Assembly: GCA_016713445.1 (NCBI GenBank)
Contig: JADJPB010000009.1
Location: 186,001 to 250,000 of the forward strand
DNA from: Bacteroidota bacterium
GTDB lineage: Bacteria; Bacteroidota; Bacteroidia; AKYH767-A; OLB10
DNA: 64,000 nucleotides
Direction of reading: 5' to 3'
Shown here piece by piece: positions 20,118 to 27,901 of this stretch (position 1 is the stretch's first letter; each line of letters begins with the position of its first letter). The translations under genes were made by a program, and so were the position numbers. The notes beneath the pieces were generated by a model that saw only the letters and a program-made list of their open reading frames with translations, had not been told where the DNA came from and ran no database searches.

Positions 20118-21718
20118 ATGAAACCACTCTTTTACTTGTTTTTATTTTCATTTTTTGGAACCCATCTCCATGCCCAAACCCTATTTCCTTTCTCTAACAA
20201 AAATTTAGGCGGGACTCAGTCCGATGTCCCTACAGGCTTTGAGCAATTGCCCGATAGTGGCTACATCATTTTAGCTTCTTCAAGTTCAAATATGGGATTT
20301 GACAAGAGTCAAAATAATCGAGATCCTTCTGGATTGAGCTCCGATTTTTGGTTGATTCGTTTGGATAAAAATGGAAATAAACTCTGGGATAAAACCATCG
20401 GTGGCTCTTCTTCGGATCGTCCTGCTGCTCTCCTTGTGTTGGCAGATGGGTATGTTTTGAGTGGAACATCTTCTTCAGGAATTAGTTGTTAGAAAACGGA
20501 TACAGTGCGGGGCGGAGATGATTTTTGGATTGTAAAAACCGATTTGCTAGGGAATGTTTTATGGGATCGGACTGTGGGTGGACTCAGTAATGATGAACTT
20601 ACCTGCATGGCTTACACAACCGATCAGCATTTAGTGTTGGGCGGCTGGACACTCAGTGCTATTGGAGCTGATAAAACCAGTGCTCCCTTTGGCGACTTTG
20701 ATTTTTGGTGGGTGAAACTCGATACATCGGGTAATTTTATTTTGGAAAAAACGCTCGGCGGATTACTAGGTGATAACTGTTTTGGGATGACACCCACCAC
20801 CGATAATGGTGTTATTATGGCGGGGTATAGCAATTCGCCCATTTCATTTACTAAAACTCAACCCTCACAAGGATTATATGATTATTGGGTGCTGAAGGTA
20901 GATAGCATTGGTCGTAAAATTTGGGATAAAACCATCGGTGGACAAGGCGACGATTATGCGTATTCTGTCTGCTCCATGCCCGGACTCAATAATGGATATG
21001 TTGTTGGTGGATTTTCTTTTTCGGGTATCAGTGGAAATAAATCGGAAGCCAACCGTGGTCAAGACGATTTTTGGGCAATTCGAATTTCTACCCTAGGAAA
21101 TATCGTGTGGGATAAAACTTTTGGTGGAGATTTGGAAGATGAATTAGCAAGGGTAATGATCTCTCGACAAAACGAAATTTTATTAAGCGGAACTTCCTAT
21201 TCAACGTTGAGTGGCGACAAAACGGAATTGAATTTAGGAGCAGAACAAACGTGGATGGTGCTTTGTGATACCTCTGGAAATAAAATTCTAGATAAAACTT
21301 TTTTTACGACAGGGCACGATGAATATGGTCAAGTGATATCGGATTTCCAGGGATGTTACACCATCATCAATTCTCCCCTCTCCGATACAGGAGGTTATCG
21401 AACTTTCAATAACAATGGTGGCGGCGATATTTGGATCAGTAAAGTATGTCCGTTTTCTGTAGGTGTGGAGGAAATGCAACCAGAGAAAAGTGAATTATTG
21501 GTTTTTTATAATTCATTTAGTGGAATAGTGAATATAGAAGTGAAAAATTTAAATGCTAAAAATTCAATATTCCAACTTTATAATATCAATGGGCTATTAT
21601 TGATGGAATCAAAGGGTATCGGAAAAACCAGTTTTAATGTAGAGGATTTGCTTCGGGTGTTTATTTGGTTCGATGGGTTTCGGGAGATGAAATGCTCGCG
21701 AAGAAATTTGTGAAATAA
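20118..21718 (+). CDS. T9SS-exported repeat protein, with in-frame stop and 3' frameshift
   Basis: Secreted protein of about 530 residues. A signal peptide (residues 1-20, ending LHAQ) is followed by about seven repeats of the form DFWxxKxDxxGNxxWDKTxGG, each with SGISGDKT-like connecting segments, a propeller-type repeat common in Bacteroidota exported proteins. A C-terminal sorting domain ends LVRWVSGDEMLAKKFVK. An in-frame TAG at 20490-20492 replaces the GDK expected in SGIS(GD)KTD, and an indel near 21652 shifts the last 20 codons; the true stop is at 21716-21718. The ligand is unknown. Confidence 0.8.
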
Positions 21719-21823
21719 AATAAATCTGTAGCTGCAATCCTGGCTAAAAACGATTTTGATTTATATAATCATTGACAAACAGATCAATTTTTAAAGTTCA
21801 TTTTCAATATGTTATAAAATAAT

Positions 21824-21841
21824 GTTGTACAATCGGACAAC
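21824..21841. promoter_or_regulatory. Putative HigA operator (GTTGT-N8-ACAAC)
   Basis: Inverted repeat with arms at 21824-21828 and 21837-21841. The left arm contains the TTG (21825-21827) that would be the -33 element of the higBA promoter, so a bound antitoxin dimer would block RNA polymerase. Inference from position and symmetry. Confidence 0.5.
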
Positions 21842-21855
21842 TTAGTTTACTTTTG
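21825..21855 (+). promoter_or_regulatory. Promoter of the higBA operon
   Basis: TTG (21825-21827) and TACTTTTG (21848-21855) with 20-nt spacing match the Bacteroidota consensus. The toxin ATG follows 12 nt after the -7 element. Confidence 0.65.
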
Positions 21856-21867
21856 CATCGTACTAGT

Positions 21868-22212
21868 ATGGACAAACTTAGAACAGTTACACTCTATAAG
21901 GATTATTTTACTGAGTTCTATAATAAACAACGACAGAAAGTAAAAGACAAAATCCTCTGGACATTCAAAGTGATAGAAATCACTCAACAGATTCCAGTAG
22001 AATACTTCAAGCATATTGAAGGAACAGATGGACTTTATGAAATGCGAGTATCGCAAGGAAGCGACATATTTAGAATTTTTTGCTTTTTTGATCACGGAAA
22101 AATTATTGTATTAGCTAATGGATTTCAGAAAAAGACACAGAAGACACCAAAATCTGAAATTGAAAAAGCACTTAAAATAAAACAGGAATATGAAACAGAA
22201 GAAAAACATTAA
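21868..22212 (+). CDS. higB: RelE/HigB-family toxin of a type II toxin-antitoxin pair
   Basis: 114 residues from ATG 21868. Shows the HigB/Gp49 pattern: KVKDKILWTFKVIE near the N-terminus, then HIEGTDGLYEMRVSQGSDIFRIFCFFDHGKIIVLANGFQKKTQKTP, the core strands and the basic FxKKtxKtP segment that contacts mRNA/ribosome in this family. Members cut mRNA on the ribosome. The gene precedes and overlaps its XRE antitoxin by 23 bases, the reversed order typical of higBA. Codon use and setting next to repeats suggest an acquired module. Confidence 0.9.
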   Translation: MDKLRTVTLYKDYFTEFYNKQRQKVKDKILWTFKVIEITQQIPVEYFKHIEGTDGLYEMRVSQGSDIFRIFCFFDHGKIIVLANGFQKKTQKTPKSEIEKALKIKQEYETEEKH

Positions 22213-22492
22213 GTCTCTCGATCAGTTTATCCATGAGCAATACGGAAAAAAAGGAGCTCCCAAACGTGAAAAGCTTCATAACCGATATGAATCTTTTAAA
22301 CTTGGAGTTCTGATTAAACAAGCTCGCTTAGAAAAAGGAATGACTCAGGAAGAACTTGCAGAGAAATGCGGAACTAACAAAGGTTACATTTCTAAGATCG
22401 AGAACAACATCAAGGAAGTTCGAATTTCTACACTTCAAAAAATTGTTGAATTAGGATTGGGAGGTCATCTACAACTTTCAATCAAATTTTAA
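22190..22492 (+). CDS. higA: XRE-family antitoxin (HigA-like)
   Basis: 100 residues with a helix-turn-helix at about 38-92: LGVLIKQARLEKGMTQEELAEKCGTNKGYISKIE, the classic XRE/Cro fold. The N-terminal 35 residues are basic and probably contact the toxin. Overlap with higB implies translational coupling. Expected to neutralise the toxin and repress the promoter through the inverted repeat at 21824-21841. Intact. Confidence 0.92.
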   Translation: MKQKKNIKSLDQFIHEQYGKKGAPKREKLHNRYESFKLGVLIKQARLEKGMTQEELAEKCGTNKGYISKIENNIKEVRISTLQKIVELGLGGHLQLSIKF

Positions 22493-22661
22493 AAACCCTA
22501 AAACAAAACTTTTTATAATAGGTCATTTGTTCATGAACCGCCGCACGGTCAAGGAGACTAAATTGTGATTCCAAGTAACGTTTTAAGAATTTTATGAATT
22601 AAAAATTTATTGTTAGTGGCGCATAATTCTGTGCCAATACAAGAATTCAACTAAATCCTAA

Positions 22662-22712
22662 AGCCCGCCTTCAATAAAATTGGATGACATCCAATTTTAT
22701 TGAAGGCGGGCT
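22662..22712 (+). terminator. Very long hairpin followed by T5, probable terminator
   Basis: Arms 22662-22686 and 22688-22712 are exact reverse complements (25 bp) separated by one base, and CTTTTT follows on the plus strand. It lies 170 bases after higA. It acts as a terminator by form, but such a long exact stem with almost no loop also suggests a mobile palindromic repeat. Confidence 0.65.
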
Positions 22713-22732
22713 CTTTTTAAGGGGTAAATTTT

Positions 22733-22762
22733 TGTAGAGACGCCATTAATGGCGTCTCTACA
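22733..22762. repeat. Perfect 30-bp palindrome (TGTAGAGACGCCATT core half)
   Basis: The half TGTAGAGACGCCATT is followed directly by its exact reverse complement, with no spacer. GTAGAGACG...CGTCTCTAC palindromes are known to me as dispersed intergenic repeats in cyanobacteria and Bacteroidota, so this is probably a copy of that family. Confidence 0.75.
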
Positions 22763-22904
22763 TTTTGGTCGCGAGGCTTAGCGATTAGCAACCAAACTAT
22801 CTGCGAATTTTTGTTTAACCGTTAGCTTAGCCTGATGCCTATGGAAGGTTTCGGGAGAAAAACCTCGGAACATTGTACCTGCTTATTGCATTTGATAAAT
22901 ATCC

Positions 22905-23396
22905 TTATTTCCGCATCCCGCCCTTACCTTGCGCCTTGCGTTCACGAATTTTCTCCAACAATTCACGCTTAAATTCCTCTTCCGATTTAAATAATTTCGC
23001 CACTTTCTTGATGGGTAGGACTTGCTTAAATCGAGGATGATACTTTTTTAAAATATCGACTTCTTGTTGTCGAAGTGCAATGTCATCAGCGATAATATTG
23101 TCAACTTCTTTGTCCGTTAAATTGTCTATTTCACCCTTGGCTTCTTTCAGATTAGTTACTCTATTTTCTCGCACTGATTTCATCTCGGCTGAATATTCAT
23201 CATAAACCGGCCAAAAAACCTTTGCTTCTTCAGGAGTTAAACTAAGACGTTTGGTGATGAAAGCGATTTTCATGGATTCAATGTCTTTCATTCTTTCGCC
23301 TCGACCTCCTCCGGGTTGAGCGATTACAGATTCATAACTGAATAGGCATAGAAAAGCAAAGAGTAGGGTGTAGATCAGTTTTTTCATGGTGCTCAT
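22905..23396 (-). CDS. Spy/CpxP-like periplasmic protein linked to an ECF sigma factor
   Basis: 163 residues with a signal peptide (KKLIYTLLFAFLCLFSYESVIAQ) and a charged helical body containing a LTPEEAKVFWPVYDEY segment that resembles the LTxxQ repeat of Spy/CpxP-type proteins. Homologues in Bacteroidota are often called sensors of ECF sigma factors. The gene overlaps the stop of the preceding membrane-protein gene (TAATG), so the two are coupled; a second ATG three codons in is also possible. The role in envelope stress sensing is inferred from context. Confidence 0.75.
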   Translation of the reverse strand: MSTMKKLIYTLLFAFLCLFSYESVIAQPGGGRGERMKDIESMKIAFITKRLSLTPEEAKVFWPVYDEYSAEMKSVRENRVTNLKEAKGEIDNLTDKEVDNIIADDIALRQQEVDILKKYHPRFKQVLPIKKVAKLFKSEEEFKRELLEKIRERKAQGKGGMRK

Positions 23397-23866
23397 TATA
23401 ATTCGTTTAATAATGTGGTTTCATTCATAGATTGAATGAGGTAGTTTTCTAATTCAATATCTTGAGTGTTTTGTTGGGTCGTGTCGCCCTTGCTAGGCAT
23501 ATCGCATAAAGTTTCTGCAAGCACTGCCTCTTCAAAATCGAGATAATAACCGCTATCAATAATTTCGTCAAGGCTAGGTGAATCTTGTTGGGCCTGATTA
23601 TCAGTTTTGCTGTTGATGGAATTGAAATAAAGCAGACTGATGCAAATAATCATCCACGTAAAACTTATTCCCACAAAAGCAGGACGAAAAATAGGGATGA
23701 TATACGTCTTGCTTTTATTTTCTTGGATTCGATCTTGGATCTTAGAACTCAAATTGTCGAAATACCCTTCAGGTGCATTAAAGAAATCAGAGGTAGGAAG
23801 ATTCCTTAAAGTAGAGGCATCTTTCAACTCCTTTTCTCTTTCCATATCGTTTATATGCTGTGTCAT
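23396..23866 (-). CDS. Single-pass membrane protein, probable anti-sigma partner
   Basis: 156 residues. The N-terminal 65 residues are cytoplasmic and contain the phrase FFNAPEGYFDNLSSKI seen in Bacteroidota proteins encoded beside ECF sigma factors; one transmembrane segment (about 67-85, FVGISFTWMIICISLLYF) and an acidic periplasmic tail follow. No zinc-finger anti-sigma motif is visible. Between the sigma factor and the Spy-like gene in one operon, so an anti-sigma role is likely but inferred. Intact. Confidence 0.65.
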   Translation of the reverse strand: MTQHINDMEREKELKDASTLRNLPTSDFFNAPEGYFDNLSSKIQDRIQENKSKTYIIPIFRPAFVGISFTWMIICISLLYFNSINSKTDNQAQQDSPSLDEIIDSGYYLDFEEAVLAETLCDMPSKGDTTQQNTQDIELENYLIQSMNETTLLNEL

Positions 23867-23901
23867 GATTTGTTGTTAAGAGGTGTTTAGGTCTTTTTGG
23901 T

Positions 23902-24452
23902 TTAATCGATTAGAATAAATTTTTCCACTTTACTCACCGCATGATGATAAGATGCCTTGAGCGCACCTACCGATGTTCCTAATACTTGCGACATTTCCTC
24001 GTATTTCATGTTATCGTAATACCTTAGGTTGAAGACGAGTCTCTGTTTCTCCGGCAAGCTCAAAATAGCCTGTTGTAATTTCAATTCTAGCTTGTTGGAA
24101 TCGAAGGGAATCATGCTGTTAACATGGTTTTTTAATTCATGCTCTACATCATGAATGGGTAGAAAAAAGCGTTTTCGCTTCTGTTTTAGATGGCCTAAAC
24201 ACTCATTTGTGGCAATACGATAAATCCAGGTGAAAAGCTGACTGTCTTCCCTAAATCCTTCTAAGTGATTCCACACTTTTATAAAAGTATTTTGAACTAA
24301 GTCGTTGGCATCATCGTGTACAATAACCATTCTTCGTACATGGAGATACACTCTTTGCTGGTACTTTTTACAATCAAATTAAAGGCATAATGAGCATTCG
24401 CTTGCGAATCTCTAAACATTGCCAATAATTCCTGATCGCTGTATTCAGCCAT
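23902..24452 (-). CDS. ECF RNA polymerase sigma factor, frameshifted
   Basis: About 183 residues after repair. Region 2: DLVQNTFIKVWNHLEGF and TWIYRIATNECLGHLKQKRKR; region 4: LSLPEKQRLVFNLRYYDNMKYEEMSQVLGTSVGALKASYHHAVSK. The N-terminal 35 residues (MAEYSDQELLAMF, from ATG 24452) are in another frame; adding one A to the run matching 24365-24369 (T on the plus strand) gives VKKYQQRVYLHVRRM and joins them. First gene of an operon with a membrane partner and a Spy-like protein, suggesting control of an envelope response. Confidence 0.88.
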
Positions 24453-24534
24453 AAACACCAATAAATAATTCGGATAAGTAAGTTCGACACACTACTCCCC
24501 AAATGGTTTAATCGTACTCTAAAAAAGAATATTA

Positions 24535-25499
24535 TTAAGCCAATACTCGCTTACGAGCCATCACTTTTTGTACGGCTTCCACAATATTGCTTGCTTCTAA
24601 TCCGTATTTTTTCATAAGCTGCTCAGGAGTTCCACTTTCTCCAAATGAATCGTTTACGGCTACATATTCTTGTGGACTTGGTAAATGAACTGCTAAAACT
24701 TGAGCTACTGCATCGCCCAATCCACCAATACGATTATGCTCTTCAGCAGTTACGACACACCCTGTTTTTTTCAATGAATCTAAAATGGCTTTTTCATCGA
24801 TAGGTTTAATCGTATGGATATTGATAATCTCTGCTGAAATACCCATTGCTTCCAATTGTTCACCGGCTTCAATGGCTTTCCAAACTAAATGTCCGGTAGC
24901 AATGATGGTTACATCTGTCCCCTCATTTAACATAACGGCTTTTCCGATTTCAAATTTTTGGTCGGCTGGAGTAAAATTGGGAACCGCGGGTCTGCCAAAT
25001 CGCAAGTAAACGGGTCCATGATATTCGGCAATTGCTAAGGTAGCTGCTTTGGTTTGATTGAAATCGCTCGGATTGATCACGGTCATTCCAGGTAACATTT
25101 TCATCAAGCCTATATCTTCTAAAATTTGATGCGTTGCTCCATCTTCTCCTAAAGTTAATCCCGCATGAGAAGCGCAAATTTTACGTTCTTATCCGAATAA
25201 GCAATCGATTGACGAATTTGATCGTATACGCGACCTGTACTAAAATTTGCAAACGTACCGGTGAATGGAATTTTTCCGCCAATGGTAAGTCCGGCTGCAA
25301 TGCCCATCATATTCGCTTCTGCAATCCCAACTTGAATGAAACGTGTTGGAAATTCTTTTGCAAAAGCATCCATCTTCAATGATCCAGTTAAGTCTGCACA
25401 GAGTGCTACAATATTTTCATTTTTTCTTCCTGCCTCGAGCAATCCGGCGCCAAAACCTGAACGAGTATCTTTCTTTTCACTAAATGTATATTTTTTCAT
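24535..25499 (-). CDS. Transketolase C-terminal subunit, frameshifted
   Basis: Pyrimidine-binding and C-terminal domains of a split transketolase (pentose phosphate pathway). Begins MKKYTFSEKKDTRSGFG at ATG 25499, with VGIAEANMMGIAAGL as the conserved E-containing TPP activation region. The rest (24535-25107 plus the joining stretch) has FGRPAVPNFTP and EEHNRIGGLGDAVAQVL. The break at 25179-25182 is in a run of four T (plus strand); a fifth gives VKICASHAGLTLGEDG. About 320 residues. The N-terminal subunit is encoded upstream but separated by the vWA gene. Confidence 0.9.
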
Positions 25500-25518
25500 G
25501 GGATAAGGGTGGTATGAT

Positions 25519-26904
25519 TTAATTGATGTTGACACTGATGCTAATTCCGGAAGCGATGCGGAATGTTTTTTCGATGGTATAAATTACGGACTGTGAATTC
25601 TTCGGTCGAAACACGATGCGATACAGACCAGGTTGTAAAACGATGCTCTCTTTTACACTGTTTATAGAGAGACGATCTACCCATTCTAACTTATTATCTT
25701 TTTCCACCAAGATATCGCCATAGCCGGGCGCATTGCAAATGATGGTTGCAATACCTGGTGTAGGAATTTGTACAGATGTAGTTTTACTTTGAGCGATGTT
25801 AACGTTATCGATATAAATACGAGGCGTGGTAAGTACTTCCAAATCATAATCACCTACAATATAACGGGTGATATCTGTAAACTCCTGCACGTTCAACGTA
25901 ACGGATTCGCCTTCCTTGCGAACGATGGCGAATAATTGGTTAGACTCGTTGGCTCCATCAATCCTCAATTGCAAATCTCCTTGCGGCGCATCCAAAGCAA
26001 TGAGGTTATGCTTACCTGCTGTCAGCGTCACACTGTCTTTACTCACAGAAGGTAAAGTATGCGCTGTAACGCGATACATTCCAAGCGGATCAATTTGAAC
26101 CGTATCGGGAACTCCTTTCGAGTTGATAGTATGCATGAAATTATAAAGTACGGCTCCGCTACGTTGATCATAAAAAGTAATGCTTGTATTCGTTTCAACA
26201 GGGTGTGAATGAATGTCGAGTAAATTTACCTGAGCTGTTGTATTATTTAAAGCTTGAGTAATCACGATATTGAAGGCGTTCTTGAATTGTACTTCGTCTG
26301 TCGCATCAAAATAATTTCCAACACATTCAAATTGCTTTATGAAATCTTTATTCAATCCTAGTCCGATGACGAAAGGTTTTAATGCAATTCCTTTTTTCTG
26401 CAACATTGCAGATACAGCGCAAGGATCTCCATTGCATTCTTCGATTCCATCCGTAATTAGGATAATGATATTTCTTGCTGGTGACTTCGGAAAGTCGCCA
26501 CCACATTCTTCCAGTGAACGAGCGATGGGCGTGGTACCTGACGGACTGATCTCTTCTAATCTTTTCTTAATCGAAAAACCATTGTCTTTTCCGAATGGAA
26601 CTTCCAATCGAGTATCATCACAATCTTGAGGCGGATATTTTTTGGTATGACCATACACGCGCATCGCCAATTCCAAATTTTGCATTCCCTGTAAACTGTC
26701 AACCATCTCTCCGAGCATTTTCTTTGCTACCTCATACTTAGTATTGGTTTCCCATCGCGCATACATACTTTGAGATGCATCAAAAAGAAATAAGATGCCC
26801 GTTGGCTGTTCAGGCGATTTCTTCTGCGCCATGAGTATGCTCGTGCTAAGCATAAAGAATGCAAGCAGAGAGAAAACAATTTTACTTGTATTTATTTTCT
26901 TCAA
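25519..26904 (-). CDS. Secreted von Willebrand factor A domain protein
   Basis: 461 residues with signal peptide (about 1-26, ending LMAQ). A vWA domain at about 35-215 carries the full MIDAS: DASQS (42-46), the Thr in SGTTP, and ITDGIEE. The rest is two to three beta-sandwich-like carboxypeptidase-regulatory or PEGA-type repeats (HNLIALDAPQGDLQLRI, DYDLEVLTTPRIYIDN, PGLYRIVFRP). Likely binds a protein ligand in the periplasm or on the surface. The start is a TTG immediately after the transketolase N-subunit stop; no ATG is available. Its position between two transketolase halves is unusual. Confidence 0.82.
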   Translation of the reverse strand: MKKINTSKIVFSLLAFFMLSTSILMAQKKSPEQPTGILFLFDASQSMYARWETNTKYEVAKKMLGEMVDSLQGMQNLELAMRVYGHTKKYPPQDCDDTRLEVPFGKDNGFSIKKRLEEISPSGTTPIARSLEECGGDFPKSPARNIIILITDGIEECNGDPCAVSAMLQKKGIALKPFVIGLGLNKDFIKQFECVGNYFDATDEVQFKNAFNIVITQALNNTTAQVNLLDIHSHPVETNTSITFYDQRSGAVLYNFMHTINSKGVPDTVQIDPLGMYRVTAHTLPSVSKDSVTLTAGKHNLIALDAPQGDLQLRIDGANESNQLFAIVRKEGESVTLNVQEFTDITRYIVGDYDLEVLTTPRIYIDNVNIAQSKTTSVQIPTPGIATIICNAPGYGDILVEKDNKLEWVDRLSINSVKESIVLQPGLYRIVFRPKNSQSVIYTIEKTFRIASGISISVNIN

Positions 26905-26906
26905 GA

Positions 26907-27749
26907 TTAATAATCTCCAAGTGTACTTGGATTTTGTTTTAACGCCTCAGCCAATTGTTCATCATTTGGAGCGATTCCATGCCATTTATGTCCGGCCATC
27001 ATAAAGTCTACACCATGACCCATGATGGTTTCCATCAAAATCAATGTTGGCTTTCCTAATCCTGTAAGTGTTTTAGCTTTCAACATCGTTGCACGTACAT
27101 TTTCCAAGTCATTTCCTTGCATGCTCAGTACTTGCCATCCAAAGGCTTCCCACTTCGCTTTTAAGTCGCCCATATTTAAAACATCGTTGGTAGATCCATC
27201 AATTTGTTGACCATTAACATCAATGGTGGCAATCAAATTATCTACTTTTTTTGCAGCAGAAAACATAGCTGCTTCCCATACTTGACCTTCTTGTAGTTCT
27301 CCATCTCCCATTAGAACGAAAACTAAACGATCCTCATTGTTTAGTTTCTTGGAAAGTGCAGCCCCAATAGCTGCAGAAAGTCCTTGACCCAATGAGCCCG
27401 AAGCGATCCGAACACCAGGCAATCCTTCATGTGTGGTGGGATGACCTTGAAGACGAGTATTGATTTTACGGAAAGTGCCAAGCTCAGAAATGGGAAAGTA
27501 GCCCGATCGTGCTAAAACACTGTACCAAAGGGGAGAGATATGTCCATTCGACAAAAGAAAAGATCTTGATCTTTCCATTCATATCCCATGTTTTGGGGTT
27601 ATGCTGTAGAATGTCATTATACAAAACGGTTGCAAACTCTGTACAGCCTAATGAGCCCCAGGGTGGCCACTTTGTACGGCATGCACCATTCTTACAATAT
27701 CTCTTCGCACTTGTACCGCGAAATCATTCAATGTGCTAATTTCAGTCAT
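26907..27749 (-). CDS. Transketolase N-terminal subunit, frameshifted
   Basis: TPP-binding half of a split transketolase, about 280 residues. The main piece (26907-27578) contains GHPTTHEGLPGVRIASGSLGQG, the TPP motif MGDGELQEGQVWEAAMFSA and TIDVNGQQIDG. The N-terminus (ATG 27749, TEISTLNDFAVQVRRDI and MVHAVQSGHPG) lies in other frames. At least three one-base gaps are needed: in the C4 run at 27656-27659 (restores PGGSLGCTEFAT) and two between 27550 and 27590 (restores NGKDQDLFFLSNGH). Works with the subunit at 24535-25499. Confidence 0.88.
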
Positions 27750-27887
27750 GTCTGCAAAAGTAATGAGCCTAAGAAAGTAGCAGAATGGTTTTCAACAATC
27801 AAAGTGAGATTGTGGATAATTAGCACCTATTTTCGGCTTTTATTTTAAATGTTCAGCAAAATCGACAGAATAATAGCAAACTCACCG

Positions 27888-27895
27888 TATTTTTG
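27888..27895 (+). promoter_or_regulatory. -7 promoter element for mutS2
   Basis: TATTTTTG fits TAnnTTTG and ends 6 nt before the ATG at 27902, implying an almost leaderless mRNA. Confidence 0.5.
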
Positions 27896-27901
27896 CAGCC
27901 C

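Larger units (their letters stand above)
22493..22904. other. Non-coding gap with two large palindromes
   Basis: No gene supported. Contains the 25-bp-arm hairpin at 22662-22712 and the 30-bp perfect palindrome at 22733-22762 (listed separately). Apart from these I see only AT-rich sequence and short loose inverted pairs around 22820-22870 (GGTTTCGGGAGAAAAACC). Confidence 0.65.

Noticed and set aside
27509..27848. Plus-strand open frames over the transketolase 5' end
   Set aside because: They are opposite to the conserved TPP-enzyme N-terminus, which reads well once one-base gaps are repaired.
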